From positions 25,366 to 89,365 of the forward strand of contig JAKSLR010000007.1 in the NCBI GenBank assembly GCA_024401095.1: a stretch of DNA of 64,000 nucleotides. Reading direction: 5' to 3'. Below the pieces are notes generated by a model. The model worked only from the letters and a program-made list of their open reading frames with translations. It had not been told where the DNA came from and ran no database searches. Each line of letters begins with the position of its first letter. Within the stretch, counting starts at the first letter, position 1. Shown here one piece after another: positions 39,809 through 49,405 of the stretch. The DNA comes from Bacteroidaceae bacterium (GTDB lineage Bacteria; Bacteroidota; Bacteroidia; Bacteroidales; Bacteroidaceae). A program made the position numbers and the translations under genes.

Positions 39809-41509
39809 ATGGTTCGAAACGTAGTAGCTTTATTTTTCAGCCTATTTTTGTCGATCCTGAACACACAGGCACAAGAAAACTGGTTCACCCTGGATATGGT
39901 GCACAATAATCCGGGTGAGCCACCTACTCAGACGCAATTCATTCAGCCTGAAACCTTAAAATCTTTTGGATACGATTCGCAGGTATTCTTCCTGTTTGAT
40001 GCAGCGCAGTTTGGTGTAGACTGGCAGGTGCTTAACCCCGACATACTACCGGCCAATAGTGTGGAATATACCTGGATGATGAACAAGCGAAAGACCATTA
40101 CCCAGAAATACGATAATGCAAAGAAGGCAGGCCTGAATGTTTACTGTATGTTGGATATGCTTGTCTTGCCAAAGCGAATGACAGAAATCTATGCAGACAG
40201 TCTGTTGAACGCGAAGGGAAAGATTGATATCCAGAAGCCTTTCACACAAAAGTGTGTCCGTCTTCTTATGCAACAGATGTTCCGTCTGTTCCCACAATTG
40301 GACGGGCTTGTGATACGTACGGGTGAGACCTATCTGAACGATGCTCCTTATTATGTGGGTAATCATCCTGTTCAGAACGATATGCAGGAGGATCATGTCA
40401 AACTCATACAGTTGCTTCGCGAAGAAGTGTGCCAGAAATTACAGAAGGACATTTTTTATCGTACCTGGGATTTCGGACAGTTTCACTCGCTGCCACACTG
40501 GTACAGTCAGATTACTAACCGGATAGAACCACACGAACATCTTTATTTCTCCATTAAACATACCATGACAGATTTCTGGCGTGGGGCTATATCACATCCT
40601 AAATCCACTTATCAAGATTACAACGCTTACTGGATCAATGAAACCAGTCATGAAGGAAACCCGTTTAATCCTACCATAGGCATTGGTAATCATAAACAGA
40701 TTATTGAGGTGCAATGCCAGCGTGAATATGAGGGAAAGGCTGTTCATGTGAACTATATTGCCAAGGGAGTAATTGATGGTTTCCAGGAATATATAGATGC
40801 GAAGATGCCTAGCCCATATTGTCTGAACGATGTGAAGGAGAATGCATTGGTTCGGGGTATATGGACCTGGAGCCGTGGCGGAGGATGGGGTGGTCCTTAC
40901 CTGAAGAATGAGTTCTGGGTAGAGCTCAATGCCTATGTCCTCTCGCAGTGGGCCAAACACAGGGACTTGTCTGAGCGTGAGATTTTTGCACGTTTTGCGC
41001 GTACTAAGGGGCTTCCGGAATTAGAGATTGAAACCTTTCATGAATTATGTGTGCTGTCGTTAGACGGTGTAATCAAAGGACAATACAGTACCCTTGGAAA
41101 TACCTGGGTGAACTGGACTCGTGACAACAAATGCTTCGAGGAAAATCAGTTGCCCTATATGCGGGACATTATCAAATCAGGAAGTCAAAAAGCTTACGGA
41201 AAGGAAAAGCAGGAAGCCGTGAACGTATGGAAAAAGATAGTAAAACTGTCTCACAGACTTCATTTCAGTGATCCGGAACTGAATACCTATGTGCAAAACA
41301 GTTGTCAATATGCCTTGCTGAAATACACCTTCTTCGCAGATGCTTGGAAGCTGACCATGGCTCAACTGGAAAATGAGTCGAAAGGCACCCTTAATCTAAA
41401 GCCACTCCAGCAGCAGGTAAACACCTCATGGAAGAATTGGAACGACTTTATTTCCCAAACTGGTATGGATGGAACAGAGTATACCTACACGGAAATCCTA
41501 CCCAAATAA
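39809..41509 (+). CDS. Secreted putative TIM-barrel glycosidase-like protein
   Basis: The 566-residue product has a Sec signal (VALFFSLFLSILNTQAQ). Segments such as LDGLVIRTGETYLND, RIEPHEHLYFSIKHT and RGIWTWSRGGGWGG suggest a beta/alpha barrel related to GH67/GH115-like or GH20-like enzymes, but I do not recognise the exact family. Acidic residues that could be catalytic (Glu in RTGETY) are only candidates. Ten bases separate it from the two secreted paralogues, so the three genes form an operon of unknown purpose. Confidence 0.6.
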   Translation: MVRNVVALFFSLFLSILNTQAQENWFTLDMVHNNPGEPPTQTQFIQPETLKSFGYDSQVFFLFDAAQFGVDWQVLNPDILPANSVEYTWMMNKRKTITQKYDNAKKAGLNVYCMLDMLVLPKRMTEIYADSLLNAKGKIDIQKPFTQKCVRLLMQQMFRLFPQLDGLVIRTGETYLNDAPYYVGNHPVQNDMQEDHVKLIQLLREEVCQKLQKDIFYRTWDFGQFHSLPHWYSQITNRIEPHEHLYFSIKHTMTDFWRGAISHPKSTYQDYNAYWINETSHEGNPFNPTIGIGNHKQIIEVQCQREYEGKAVHVNYIAKGVIDGFQEYIDAKMPSPYCLNDVKENALVRGIWTWSRGGGWGGPYLKNEFWVELNAYVLSQWAKHRDLSEREIFARFARTKGLPELEIETFHELCVLSLDGVIKGQYSTLGNTWVNWTRDNKCFEENQLPYMRDIIKSGSQKAYGKEKQEAVNVWKKIVKLSHRLHFSDPELNTYVQNSCQYALLKYTFFADAWKLTMAQLENESKGTLNLKPLQQQVNTSWKNWNDFISQTGMDGTEYTYTEILPK

Positions 41510-41592
41510 GGGTGTTTTTACAATCTTATTAGTTATTTGTAAATAAAATATACTATCTTCGCACCCGTAAAAGGAAATAAAAAGGATAGTAT

Positions 41593-41976
41593 ATGAAACG
41601 AGTTTTATTCATTGCCTTGCTGTTTACCCTTGCAGAGACTGCATCAACTCAGTGGGTACAAAAGAAGAAAGATGGCTCTTATACGGTGGATACCAGCGTG
41701 TTATGTGATAACGTAAATGGTTATGATGGCCCTACGCCTGTATCTATTACCATTAAAAATGATAAGATAGTCAGTGTTGTTCTCCTTGATAACCAGGAGA
41801 CTTACAAGTATGTCAGAAAAGTAGAAGAACAGCTCTTGCCTAAATATGTAGGGCTATCTGTAAAAGAGGTACTCAAGAATCAGCCCGATGGTGTAACCGG
41901 TGCCACTTACAGCTCTAAGGCTGTCAAGAAAAACATTGCTGTAGGTTTGGAAGAATATCTCAAAAACAAAAAATAA
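41593..41976 (+). CDS. Secreted FMN-binding domain protein
   Basis: The 127-residue product has a signal peptide and one FMN-binding domain ending in DGVTGATYSSKAVKK. This fits the D-x-x-(S/T)-G-A-T motif, whose threonine carries covalently bound FMN after attachment by ApbE. It would act outside the inner membrane as an electron carrier. The next gene starts five bases later and encodes a Tp47-like protein, so the two probably form an extracytoplasmic redox or binding unit. No ApbE gene is nearby. Confidence 0.85.
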   Translation: MKRVLFIALLFTLAETASTQWVQKKKDGSYTVDTSVLCDNVNGYDGPTPVSITIKNDKIVSVVLLDNQETYKYVRKVEEQLLPKYVGLSVKEVLKNQPDGVTGATYSSKAVKKNIAVGLEEYLKNKK

Positions 41977-41981
41977 AAACA

Positions 41982-42986
41982 ATGAAACTAATCCATCTTT
42001 TGCTCCCGGCAACCTTAATAGCAGGTGCAGTCACTTTAAAACAAGAGAAGAACCTGGTATATGCCACAACCGATATGACATATGCTGAATTTTATGCCGG
42101 AGAAATAGGATCTTCCTCCCAAAAATTGTCTGATGAAGGTTATGATGGCGTATCCACAGCAACTAAGCGTATGGCAAAGCGTTTCACTCAATGCCATATA
42201 GCAGAAGATGCCAGTCAGATCTTTGGTCCGGCCAAAGTAGGTGTGGCCATGAACGCCAAGACTTATAAGAAACTTACTCCAGAACAGAAAGCTCGCTTCA
42301 CTTTAGTGACCGATTCTGTTTTTCCGGCTTATAAGATGATGGACGTCAACGGTAATTTTGGTCCTTACACCGCACAAGTAGTTAAGATAGACACCGTGAC
42401 ATCTACCTTATCCAGTGGTGGCAGTTCTACTTGGGGCAACTATACCCTCCGCATGAATGGGCTTCAACTGAAAGAGAAGGTTCTGGGTGCCGTTTTAACT
42501 ACCAGTGATGGAGCGCAATATGGCCTCAAGCATCAGGAAAACATCTGGATGAACCCATCTTCCTTGGCCTTCAACGTAGAAGATTTCGAGGAGCCACACG
42601 GTCTTCATCCATCTTTCAAGCATACCCAAAGTATTATGGGTAAGACCATTACGAATGTGCGCTATATTCTCCAGGGAGGGAATCAGCTTTCTATCGATGT
42701 GAATGAATATGTCAAGCCATTGACAAAGGCTAAGGTTGAAATTGCTGACACTAAAGCAGGGGAAAAGATCAGGACAAAGGTAAATGGATTGCCCGATGGT
42801 TATAAGCTTATCGAGGTCCGATACAGAAAAGACCGTAGATATACCCGTTTGACTCCAGAGCAGTTCAGCCTGGTTAATGGAGAAATCCTGTTACAGGGGG
42901 ATACATTCCCTGCTACTACTTATACTGCCATTTTCCAGAGTGACAGTTTTTCTGACATCAGCGCTACTTTCAGTGTAGAAGAGTAA
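41982..42986 (+). CDS. Secreted Tp47-like (penicillin-binding Tp47 domain) protein
   Basis: The 334-residue product has a short N-terminal signal-like segment. The opening of the mature part (VYATTDMTYAEFYAGE, then EGYDGVSTATKRMAKRF) matches the start of Tp47-like proteins, known from the Treponema pallidum 47-kDa lipoprotein and many gut Firmicutes, where FMN-binding domains often accompany it. The C-terminal third (PDGYKLIEVRYRKDRRYTRL) is beta-rich. Penicillin binding by Tp47 is reported for Treponema only; the role here is unknown. It shares a transcript with the FMN-binding gene. Confidence 0.72.
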   Translation: MKLIHLLLPATLIAGAVTLKQEKNLVYATTDMTYAEFYAGEIGSSSQKLSDEGYDGVSTATKRMAKRFTQCHIAEDASQIFGPAKVGVAMNAKTYKKLTPEQKARFTLVTDSVFPAYKMMDVNGNFGPYTAQVVKIDTVTSTLSSGGSSTWGNYTLRMNGLQLKEKVLGAVLTTSDGAQYGLKHQENIWMNPSSLAFNVEDFEEPHGLHPSFKHTQSIMGKTITNVRYILQGGNQLSIDVNEYVKPLTKAKVEIADTKAGEKIRTKVNGLPDGYKLIEVRYRKDRRYTRLTPEQFSLVNGEILLQGDTFPATTYTAIFQSDSFSDISATFSVEE

Positions 42987-43015
42987 TACTTAACGTATAG
43001 GATAGGTTAATTAAG

Positions 43016-43049
43016 AAATGGGGGTAAGTCAACCGACTTGCCCCCATTT
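43016..43049. terminator. Bidirectional terminator
   Basis: AAATGGGGGTAAGTC pairs with GACTTGCCCCCATTT (one T-G) around an AACC loop. It lies between the convergent Tp47-like and GH2 genes. Confidence 0.88.
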
Positions 43050-43067
43050 CATATTCGTTTGTCACGT

Positions 43068-45473
43068 TTACTTCACGTCTAGTGTCAGTGACTTAGCTTC
43101 TACACCTTCACCGGAAACTGTAACTTTCACCTTTCCTGCAGTCTTAGCTTTCAGAACTAACTGAGCCTGGCCAAACCAGGTAGGGTAGATACCCTCTGAG
43201 AAACTGCGCTCGGTACTTGGTGCAGCACTACCGAAACCAAGCATCTGGGCACCTTCCACCTCTACTTTCAGCTCTCTGTCCTGATTTGCAAATACCACCT
43301 GCTTGGCATCTGTCAGACTCACGTTCACGAAGATCAGGTTGCCCACCTTATAAGCTGGCTTCTCTGCAGCCAATAACAATTCAACGGTACCTTCTGCACT
43401 ACGCAACTCGCTTTCCTTCTTCACGCCATCTGCGGTAGTAGTCACAGCCTTCAAGATACCTGGCTGATAGGTCACCTCAAATGTAGCGCAATTCTTCTCT
43501 GGTGCCTTCTCTTCTATCAACTGGTCATTCAGGTATAATGCCACATTCGCTGCATTTGTGAATACCTCTACGATGGCTTTCTCGCCCTCATAGCCTGCCC
43601 AGCTCCAACTTGGAATACCATCGGTACCTCGCCACATGGCAGTAACCGTTTTCTTGCCAGGGAAAATAGGACGTACTGTAATATAACCGTCAGATTCTTT
43701 GCTGAATATGGACTTTGCAAGCATAGCCTCGGCGGTAGGATTTCCTATCAGGTCCAATGCACCGGTACCTGCTACCTTCCATGGGAATGGTTTGGTGAAC
43801 GCAGGTGCAGCGCCTTCATCTACATAAGTCCAACTGCCAATGCCTACCTCGCCCAGATAATCCCAACTGGTCCACATGAAATCACCAATTACGGTAGGCA
43901 GTTGCTCTACCAGTTGCCAGTTGTCGTACAAATCCTGAGGCATGGTCTCACTGCCTACAATCACACGGTCTGGATGCAACTGTGCATCCAGTGCCATACG
44001 GCGGTTGCCATAATTATAACCCGGAATATCCAGCAAATCCAAACCTGGCGTACAAATCTGGTCGATAGGAGGTGCCAGCACCGCATTCAGCATGCCATCA
44101 CCTTGCTGTGACATCATCTCGTTATATTGCTCACTGCTGATCTTCTGAACGGTTTCATTGGCTTTCTCGCTCTGCTGGAACAGATTCTGTCCCATGGTAG
44201 CCAGCATCTGGATCATCAGGTTCATACCAGCGGTAGTTGGACGACTCTTATCCAGCTCATGCAAGAGTGCCACAATGTTCTTCTCTATTTCCAAACCTTC
44301 TGCACTGGCAGGCTCAGCTACCTCATTACCGATAGAATACATGACTACAGATGGATGATTATAATCCTTCTTTACGAAATTGCGGACATCCTTATCCCAG
44401 TTTTCCAGGAAGAAGTTGCCATTGTCATAAGGGTTCTTCTTCTCTGTCCATGTATCCCAAAGCTCATCCATGACGTACATACCCAATTTGTCGCAAGCTC
44501 TTAGTACAGCCTCAGAACAAGGGTTATGCGCACTGCGGATAGCATTGAAACCGTAAGATTTCAGGATCTCAATACGGCGGATAGCTGCGTCATCGTACTC
44601 GGCAGCACCCAGGATACCGTTGTCATGATGCACACAGCCACCTTTTAATAAAGTAGGCTCACCGTTTACCAGGAATCCCTGCTGTGCATTCCACGCTAAG
44701 GTGCGGATACCAAACTCTACCTCGCGAGTCTCTACTACCTTACCGTCTTTCTTCAGCTCCACACGGGCTGTATAGAGGGTAGGAGATTCTGCGTTCCACA
44801 ACTTGGCATCTGGTACAGTAATCTCTTTCTTGTCACCTTCTATAGCTGCCACCTGCTTTCCGTCCAGACAAATCTCAGCACTCACTTCACCACCCTGATG
44901 TGTTGTCTCCACTTCAATTACAGCTGGGTTAATGCTTTTAGTAATAATCTTGACATCCTCTATATAAGCATCTTTATCCTGAATTCTCAGATGCAGCGGA
45001 CGATAGATTCCTGCACCACTGTACCAGCGGCTGTTTGGCACATCCTTGTTGTCTGCATCTATACGTATGGTGTTTTCACCTGCCTTCAGGAAATCATCCA
45101 GGCACACCTCATAGCCGGTGTAGCCATAGACATAGCCACCCACCTCTTGGTCATTCACAAACACCTTAGAGTGATTGTATACACCTTCCAGCTCCAGTGT
45201 GATATGCTTCTCTGCAGGATTGCCGTCTACAGTAAATGTCTTTTCGTAATGATAGACATTCCCTGGATAGTACGCACCGGCACCTTTTGTTCCTGCATCG
45301 GCACTGCGTGCCTCCGTTTGCATGGCATCGTGAGGCAGATCCACTAATACTTTTTCTTGATTGGTGTCCGACCAGAACATCCAGTCCTCATTGAAATCTG
45401 GAGTAGTAGCAGAAGGACTGCACCCCCATGCTGTGAGCGATATAACGCACAGCGCAACATTTGTTTTCTTCAT
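43068..45473 (-). CDS. Beta-galactosidase-like GH2 lipoprotein
   Basis: The 801-residue product has a lipoprotein signal (LCVISLTAWGCSP, cysteine at about 18) and a short GH2 layout. The sugar-binding domain opens with FNEDWMFWSD. The Ig-like domain and the TIM barrel follow, with acid/base Glu in YSIGNEVAEP and the nucleophile region VGSETMPQDLYDNW. C-terminal DUF4982-like beta domains complete it (VEVFTNAANVALYLNDQLI). It probably cleaves beta-galactosides or beta-glucuronides in the periplasm; the substrate is not decidable. It is convergent with the Tp47-like gene and divergent from the GH35 gene. Confidence 0.92.
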   Translation of the reverse strand: MKKTNVALCVISLTAWGCSPSATTPDFNEDWMFWSDTNQEKVLVDLPHDAMQTEARSADAGTKGAGAYYPGNVYHYEKTFTVDGNPAEKHITLELEGVYNHSKVFVNDQEVGGYVYGYTGYEVCLDDFLKAGENTIRIDADNKDVPNSRWYSGAGIYRPLHLRIQDKDAYIEDVKIITKSINPAVIEVETTHQGGEVSAEICLDGKQVAAIEGDKKEITVPDAKLWNAESPTLYTARVELKKDGKVVETREVEFGIRTLAWNAQQGFLVNGEPTLLKGGCVHHDNGILGAAEYDDAAIRRIEILKSYGFNAIRSAHNPCSEAVLRACDKLGMYVMDELWDTWTEKKNPYDNGNFFLENWDKDVRNFVKKDYNHPSVVMYSIGNEVAEPASAEGLEIEKNIVALLHELDKSRPTTAGMNLMIQMLATMGQNLFQQSEKANETVQKISSEQYNEMMSQQGDGMLNAVLAPPIDQICTPGLDLLDIPGYNYGNRRMALDAQLHPDRVIVGSETMPQDLYDNWQLVEQLPTVIGDFMWTSWDYLGEVGIGSWTYVDEGAAPAFTKPFPWKVAGTGALDLIGNPTAEAMLAKSIFSKESDGYITVRPIFPGKKTVTAMWRGTDGIPSWSWAGYEGEKAIVEVFTNAANVALYLNDQLIEEKAPEKNCATFEVTYQPGILKAVTTTADGVKKESELRSAEGTVELLLAAEKPAYKVGNLIFVNVSLTDAKQVVFANQDRELKVEVEGAQMLGFGSAAPSTERSFSEGIYPTWFGQAQLVLKAKTAGKVKVTVSGEGVEAKSLTLDVK

Positions 45474-45728
45474 GATAGATTTTATTTAGGTTTCTTTTGC
45501 AAAAATAGTAGATTTTTTAGAAACAGGCAAGTATTTGTAAAGTGTATCAGGATCCTGTTGTAAAGATGAAATAATTCGTTACGCCATAGGGATAAAAAAG
45601 CGCTAATACTGTGAAGTAATCAGCGTTTTCTTTTCTGGAATAGTAGCTACTATGCGACGTATATGTTGTAAGTAGTCCCTTAACTGAATAAAAATGAGTC
45701 AGTTTTATTATTTATGCTATTTTTTGCT

Positions 45729-45736
45729 TACCTTTG
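45729..45736 (+). promoter_or_regulatory. -7 promoter box of the GH35 gene
   Basis: TACCTTTG, 21 bases before the ATG at 45758. Confidence 0.6.
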
Positions 45737-45757
45737 CCATACCTAAAAACCTATAGT

Positions 45758-47326
45758 ATGAAAAAAACGCTTTTGGCTTGGTCATTGGTTTTGACCTCTT
45801 TCGTGACACTGTCTGCCTATGCGCAGCAGACACCCATTCCAAGTGTAACTCAGAACAAGGAGGGCCGTTGGTCGCTCCTGGTAGATGGAAAACCCTATCT
45901 GGTGTTAGGCGGTCAGGCACATAACTCTTCTACCTGGGCTAAAACCATGCCCCAGCTTTGGGATGCCGTACATGCCATGGGTGCCAATACGCTGGAAATC
46001 CCTATCTATTGGGAAATGATTGAGCCACAGAAGGGGCAGTTCGACTTCTCCAGTGTGCAGATGCTGCTGGATCAGGCACGCCAACACGATACCCGTCTCA
46101 TTCTGCTGTGGTTTGCCACTTGGAAGAACGGTAGCAATCACTATATGCCGGAATGGATGAAACGTGAATCCAAACGCTTCCCTAATGTGACAGGAAAGAC
46201 AGGAAAACTGATAGACTCTCCTTCGCCTCACACAGAGGAAGCCATGAAGCTGGATGCTTCGGCCTTTGCCAAGGTTATGGGCTATCTGAAGGACAATGAC
46301 CCTCAGCACACCGTCATCATGGTTCAGGTGGAAAATGAACCGGGTGCCTGGGACACCGTGCGCGATTATTCCGCCAAGGCCGAGAAGATCTTTGCTTCGC
46401 CTGTGCCTCAGGAACTCATGACCGATGCCTTGCTGAAAGAGCTAGGTGGCGTGAAGAAGCAGAAAGGTACTTGGAGCGAGGTGTTCGGTGCCCGTGCCGA
46501 CGAGTATTTCCATGCCTGGCATGTGGCCAAGTATATCGAATATGTGGCTGCTGCCGGCAAGGAGGTGAACCCGCTGCCTCTTTATACCAATGCCGCACTT
46601 CGTAATCCGCTCACTAATCCTATGGCCAATGAATACGAGAGTGGCGGTCCTACCGACAATGTTATCTGTATTTACCGTACTGCCGCTCCGCATCTGGATT
46701 TTGTAGCCCCAGACATTTACCTCACCGGTCATGAAACAGTGACAAAAATCCTGGATCTGTATGCCCGCCCAGACAATGCCCTGATGGTGCCTGAGGCCGG
46801 ATATGCCAATATCAAGTACCTTTATAAATCCATTGAGCAGGGTATGGGCTTTGCCCCATTTGGCATCGATAATCCTGACGGCAACTCAGGTCCTGCCGAC
46901 AAGAATGCCGAGATAGGCAAGGATTACCGCCTGCTGGCACCTTTGGCTTCCGATCTGGCCAAGTGGAGTGCCGAGGGCAAGATCCGTGCAGTAGTAGAAA
47001 GCGAAAGCCATGACAATCAGACCATAGACTTGGGCGAGTGGGAAGCTATCATCAAGTTTGAGGAGAAGACCGGAAACGGTCGTGCGCTGATTGTAATGCT
47101 GGATAAGAATGAATTCCTCTTAATCAGCCGCGATTGCCGCTTCAATGTGCAGGGTAAGGGCAAGAATGCCGGAAAAACCTGGCAGTACCTGAAAGTAGAG
47201 GAGGGTGAGTACAAGAACGACACCTTCCATGCCGACAGAGTATTGAATGGTGATGAAACCGACTGGGGTGGCCCAAAGGTGGGCAGTGACCCTAAGCTGC
47301 TGCACATCACGTTGGTGGCAAGATGA
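45758..47326 (+). CDS. Secreted GH35 beta-galactosidase with DUF5597 end
   Basis: The 522-residue product (from the MKKTLLAWS start of a Sec signal; the eight codons before it lie within the promoter) has a GH35 TIM barrel. The acid/base Glu lies in MVQVENEPGAW and the nucleophile in MVPEAGYAN. A beta-rich DUF5597-type C-terminus follows (GNGRALIVMLDKNEFLLISR). Such proteins act as exo-beta-1,4- or 1,3-galactosidases in pectic galactan and arabinogalactan use. With GH78, the two GH2 enzymes and GH43 it suggests a theme of pectin or arabinogalactan side-chain breakdown. Confidence 0.9.
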   Translation: MKKTLLAWSLVLTSFVTLSAYAQQTPIPSVTQNKEGRWSLLVDGKPYLVLGGQAHNSSTWAKTMPQLWDAVHAMGANTLEIPIYWEMIEPQKGQFDFSSVQMLLDQARQHDTRLILLWFATWKNGSNHYMPEWMKRESKRFPNVTGKTGKLIDSPSPHTEEAMKLDASAFAKVMGYLKDNDPQHTVIMVQVENEPGAWDTVRDYSAKAEKIFASPVPQELMTDALLKELGGVKKQKGTWSEVFGARADEYFHAWHVAKYIEYVAAAGKEVNPLPLYTNAALRNPLTNPMANEYESGGPTDNVICIYRTAAPHLDFVAPDIYLTGHETVTKILDLYARPDNALMVPEAGYANIKYLYKSIEQGMGFAPFGIDNPDGNSGPADKNAEIGKDYRLLAPLASDLAKWSAEGKIRAVVESESHDNQTIDLGEWEAIIKFEEKTGNGRALIVMLDKNEFLLISRDCRFNVQGKGKNAGKTWQYLKVEEGEYKNDTFHADRVLNGDETDWGGPKVGSDPKLLHITLVAR

Positions 47327-47350
47327 CCATGAGGTTATAAGAAAAAAGAA

Positions 47351-47387
47351 AAAACGCTAACTGCTTTAAGCAATTAGCGTTTTTTTT
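47351..47387 (+). terminator. Intrinsic terminator after GH35
   Basis: AACGCTAACTGC pairs with GCAATTAGCGTT (one C-A mismatch) around TTTAA, with T runs on the plus strand. Confidence 0.88.
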
Positions 47388-47390
47388 CTG

Positions 47391-47463
47391 TGGTGCCACC
47401 AGGAATCGAACCGGGGACACAAGGATTTTCAGTCCTTTGCTCTACCAACTGAGCTATGGCACC
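47391..47463 (-). tRNA. tRNA-Phe (anticodon GAA)
   Basis: On the minus strand the 73 bases form a full cloverleaf. The acceptor GGTGCCA pairs with TGGCACC... up to discriminator A, the D loop has GTTGGTAGAGC, and the anticodon loop CTGAAAA in the stem AGGA/TCCT has GAA. The T arm has GGTTCGATTCC. CCA is not encoded. Confidence 0.95.
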
Positions 47464-47485
47464 ATCTTCTTGCGATTTGCGGGTG

Positions 47486-47517
47486 CAAAGATAGAACTAA
47501 ATTTTGGATTAACCAAA
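47486..47517 (-). promoter_or_regulatory. Promoter of tRNA-Phe
   Basis: On the minus strand: TTTG (47517-47514), a 20-base spacer, then TATCTTTG (47493-47486). Both elements and the spacing match the Bacteroidetes consensus. Confidence 0.82.
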
Positions 47518-47568
47518 CCTTTTGCCATAAAAATGATAATAGGACATGGCTTTTTTAGTTTCTTCGTA

Positions 47569-47605
47569 GGGACATTCGGGGGACAGGGACCTGTCCCCGT
47601 GTCCC
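47569..47605. repeat. REP-like palindrome, copy 1
   Basis: The core GGGGACAGGGACCTGTCCCC is a near-perfect palindrome, flanked by an outer inverted pair GGGACA and TGTCCC. The same core lies beside the RAYT gene at 50.8 and 51.8 kb. Confidence 0.85.
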
Positions 47606-47810
47606 TGGAGAAGCATTTTGAAGTGAACCCAAAAAGTTGGACGGAAAATTTCTTCTTCAAGTGGAATAATGCTATATTTGCGAAATGAATACCTAAAACT
47701 ACTTGATTATGAAACACAGATTTTCCCTAGTGACAAGGGGAAGAGGTTTCTATGAATGGGCAAAACAAATGTTTTAACTACCGTGCTTGTTTAATTTATT
47801 CGAAATAAAG

Positions 47811-49376
47811 ATGAAGAAACTGATCATGATTACCCTTTCCGCAATGATGGTGGCATGCGGCAGCAACGAGAACTATATGGCAGAACAGGAAAAAGTACCT
47901 TCGCCCGAAGGAATTGTCCAGTTGGCCAATGACAGCATGCAGGTGTTCAATCCCTATCTGCCCAGTTGGGAATACGTGCCCGATGGTGAACCCCGTGTCT
48001 TTGGCGACCGCCTGTACATCTACGGCAGTCATGATGCTTTTGATGGTCCTGATTTCTGCGTCAACGATTATGTGGGATGGTCAGCTCCGCTGGACAATCT
48101 GAGCGATTGGCGCTGCGAGGGTATCATCTTCAAGGCTACCCAGGATCCACGCAACGCGGATGGCAGTAATCACATGTGCGCACCGGATTGTGTGCAGGGC
48201 AAGGATGGACGTTATTACCTTTATTATCAGCTTCATAAGATGCAGTTTACCTCGGTGGCTGTGTCCGATTCTCCAGCGGGCCCGTTTGAATTTTACGGTT
48301 ACGTGCAGCATGCTGACGGCACTCCGTGGGGCGAGAAACGGGGCGATTCCTTCATCTTCGATCCGGGCGTGCTGGTTGATACCGACGGAAAAGCCTATTG
48401 CTATGCAGGCTATTCACCCGCTGATTTCATGCGTCATGTATTCCGTCTGCGCGGCAACAATGTGGACGGTTCGGTATGCCTTCATCTGGGCGATGACATG
48501 AAGACGGTGGTGGGCGACGAGCATGTGATAGCCCCCGGACCCAAGTTGGCCAAGGGCACTCCATACGAGGGACACGGCTTTTTCGAGGCCAGTTCCATGC
48601 GAAAAATTGGCTCAAAATATTACTATGTCTATTCTTCCGAGCTGAGCCATGAGCTTTGCTATGCCGTGAGCGATTATCCCGACCGTGATTTTCAGTACGG
48701 CGGAACATTGGTCAGCATCAGCGATATGGGCTATAAGGGAAATTTGACGATGTTGAATTACGAGGGAAACACACACGGTGGAATGGCAGAGATCAACGGC
48801 CAGTGGTATATTTTCTATCACCGACAGACCCAAAAGCTCAGGTGCTCGCGCCAGGCATGTGCTGAGCCACTCCAGATTCTGCCCGACGGCAGTATTCCTC
48901 AGGTCGAGATGACGTCATGCGGATTGAATGCCGGTCCGCTGAATGGCAAGGGTGTGTACGAGGCACGTATAGCCTGCAACCTGAGTACGCCTAAGGGTAT
49001 GCTGAAAAGCGACGATGCCCGGGATGATGACCCTGATAACAAGTATCCGTTCTTTACGCAGACAGGAAAGGACCGTGAGAATCACCCCGACCAGTACATT
49101 GCCAACCTGCAGGATGGTGCATGGTGCGGATTCAAGTATTTCCGCTTTGCCGGTGACGAGAAGAGCCTGAAGGTGTATGTATGCGGCAATGCCAGCGGAA
49201 CCTTGAAGGTGAGTCTTAAGCCCGATGGACCTGCCGTGGCAGAGATTTCTGTTCAACCCTCTGACAATTGGATAGGTTGTGATTCCACCATCGAGTTGCC
49301 TCAGGGCGTATCACCGCTGTATTTTACCTACAACGGTCAAGGCAGCCTGAATTTCTATGCCTTTGAGATAAGGTGA
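47811..49376 (+). CDS. Exported GH43-type glycosidase, lipoprotein
   Basis: The 521-residue product (start at MKKLIM; an upstream in-frame ATG at 47787 would bury the signal) has a lipoprotein signal (LSAMMVACGS, cysteine at about 14). A five-bladed GH43 propeller follows: DGEPRVFGDRLYIYGSHD with the catalytic-base region, CAPDCVQGKDGRYYLYYQ, and EGHGFFEASSMRK with the general-acid Glu. The last ~120 residues form a CBM6-like beta-sandwich (LKVYVCGNASGTLKVSLK). It probably acts as alpha-L-arabinofuranosidase or beta-xylosidase/galactosidase. The promoter lies in the 330-base region that also holds REP copy 1. Confidence 0.9.
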   Translation: MKKLIMITLSAMMVACGSNENYMAEQEKVPSPEGIVQLANDSMQVFNPYLPSWEYVPDGEPRVFGDRLYIYGSHDAFDGPDFCVNDYVGWSAPLDNLSDWRCEGIIFKATQDPRNADGSNHMCAPDCVQGKDGRYYLYYQLHKMQFTSVAVSDSPAGPFEFYGYVQHADGTPWGEKRGDSFIFDPGVLVDTDGKAYCYAGYSPADFMRHVFRLRGNNVDGSVCLHLGDDMKTVVGDEHVIAPGPKLAKGTPYEGHGFFEASSMRKIGSKYYYVYSSELSHELCYAVSDYPDRDFQYGGTLVSISDMGYKGNLTMLNYEGNTHGGMAEINGQWYIFYHRQTQKLRCSRQACAEPLQILPDGSIPQVEMTSCGLNAGPLNGKGVYEARIACNLSTPKGMLKSDDARDDDPDNKYPFFTQTGKDRENHPDQYIANLQDGAWCGFKYFRFAGDEKSLKVYVCGNASGTLKVSLKPDGPAVAEISVQPSDNWIGCDSTIELPQGVSPLYFTYNGQGSLNFYAFEIR

Positions 49377-49405
49377 CACGGGGACTGAAGTGAACCTGTC
49401 CCCTG
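49377..49405. repeat. Degenerate REP-like element next to the RAYT fragment
   Basis: CACGGGGAC and CCTGTCCCCTGTG lie in inverted orientation around an altered centre, directly after the GH43 stop. It keeps the outer GGGGAC/GTCCCC parts of the REP core but not the middle. Confidence 0.6.

Noticed and set aside
45595..45640. Hairpin AGCGCTAAT / AATCAGCGTT as a terminator.
   Set aside because: The stem needs bulges and mismatches, and the neighbouring genes diverge here, so no terminator is expected.
47625..47770. Sequence resembling an IS3-type end (GAACCCAAAAAGTTGGACGG) followed by a short frame starting MKHRFSL.
   Set aside because: The resemblance is limited to about 20 bases, no second end or transposase similarity is visible, and the short frame stops after 22 codons.
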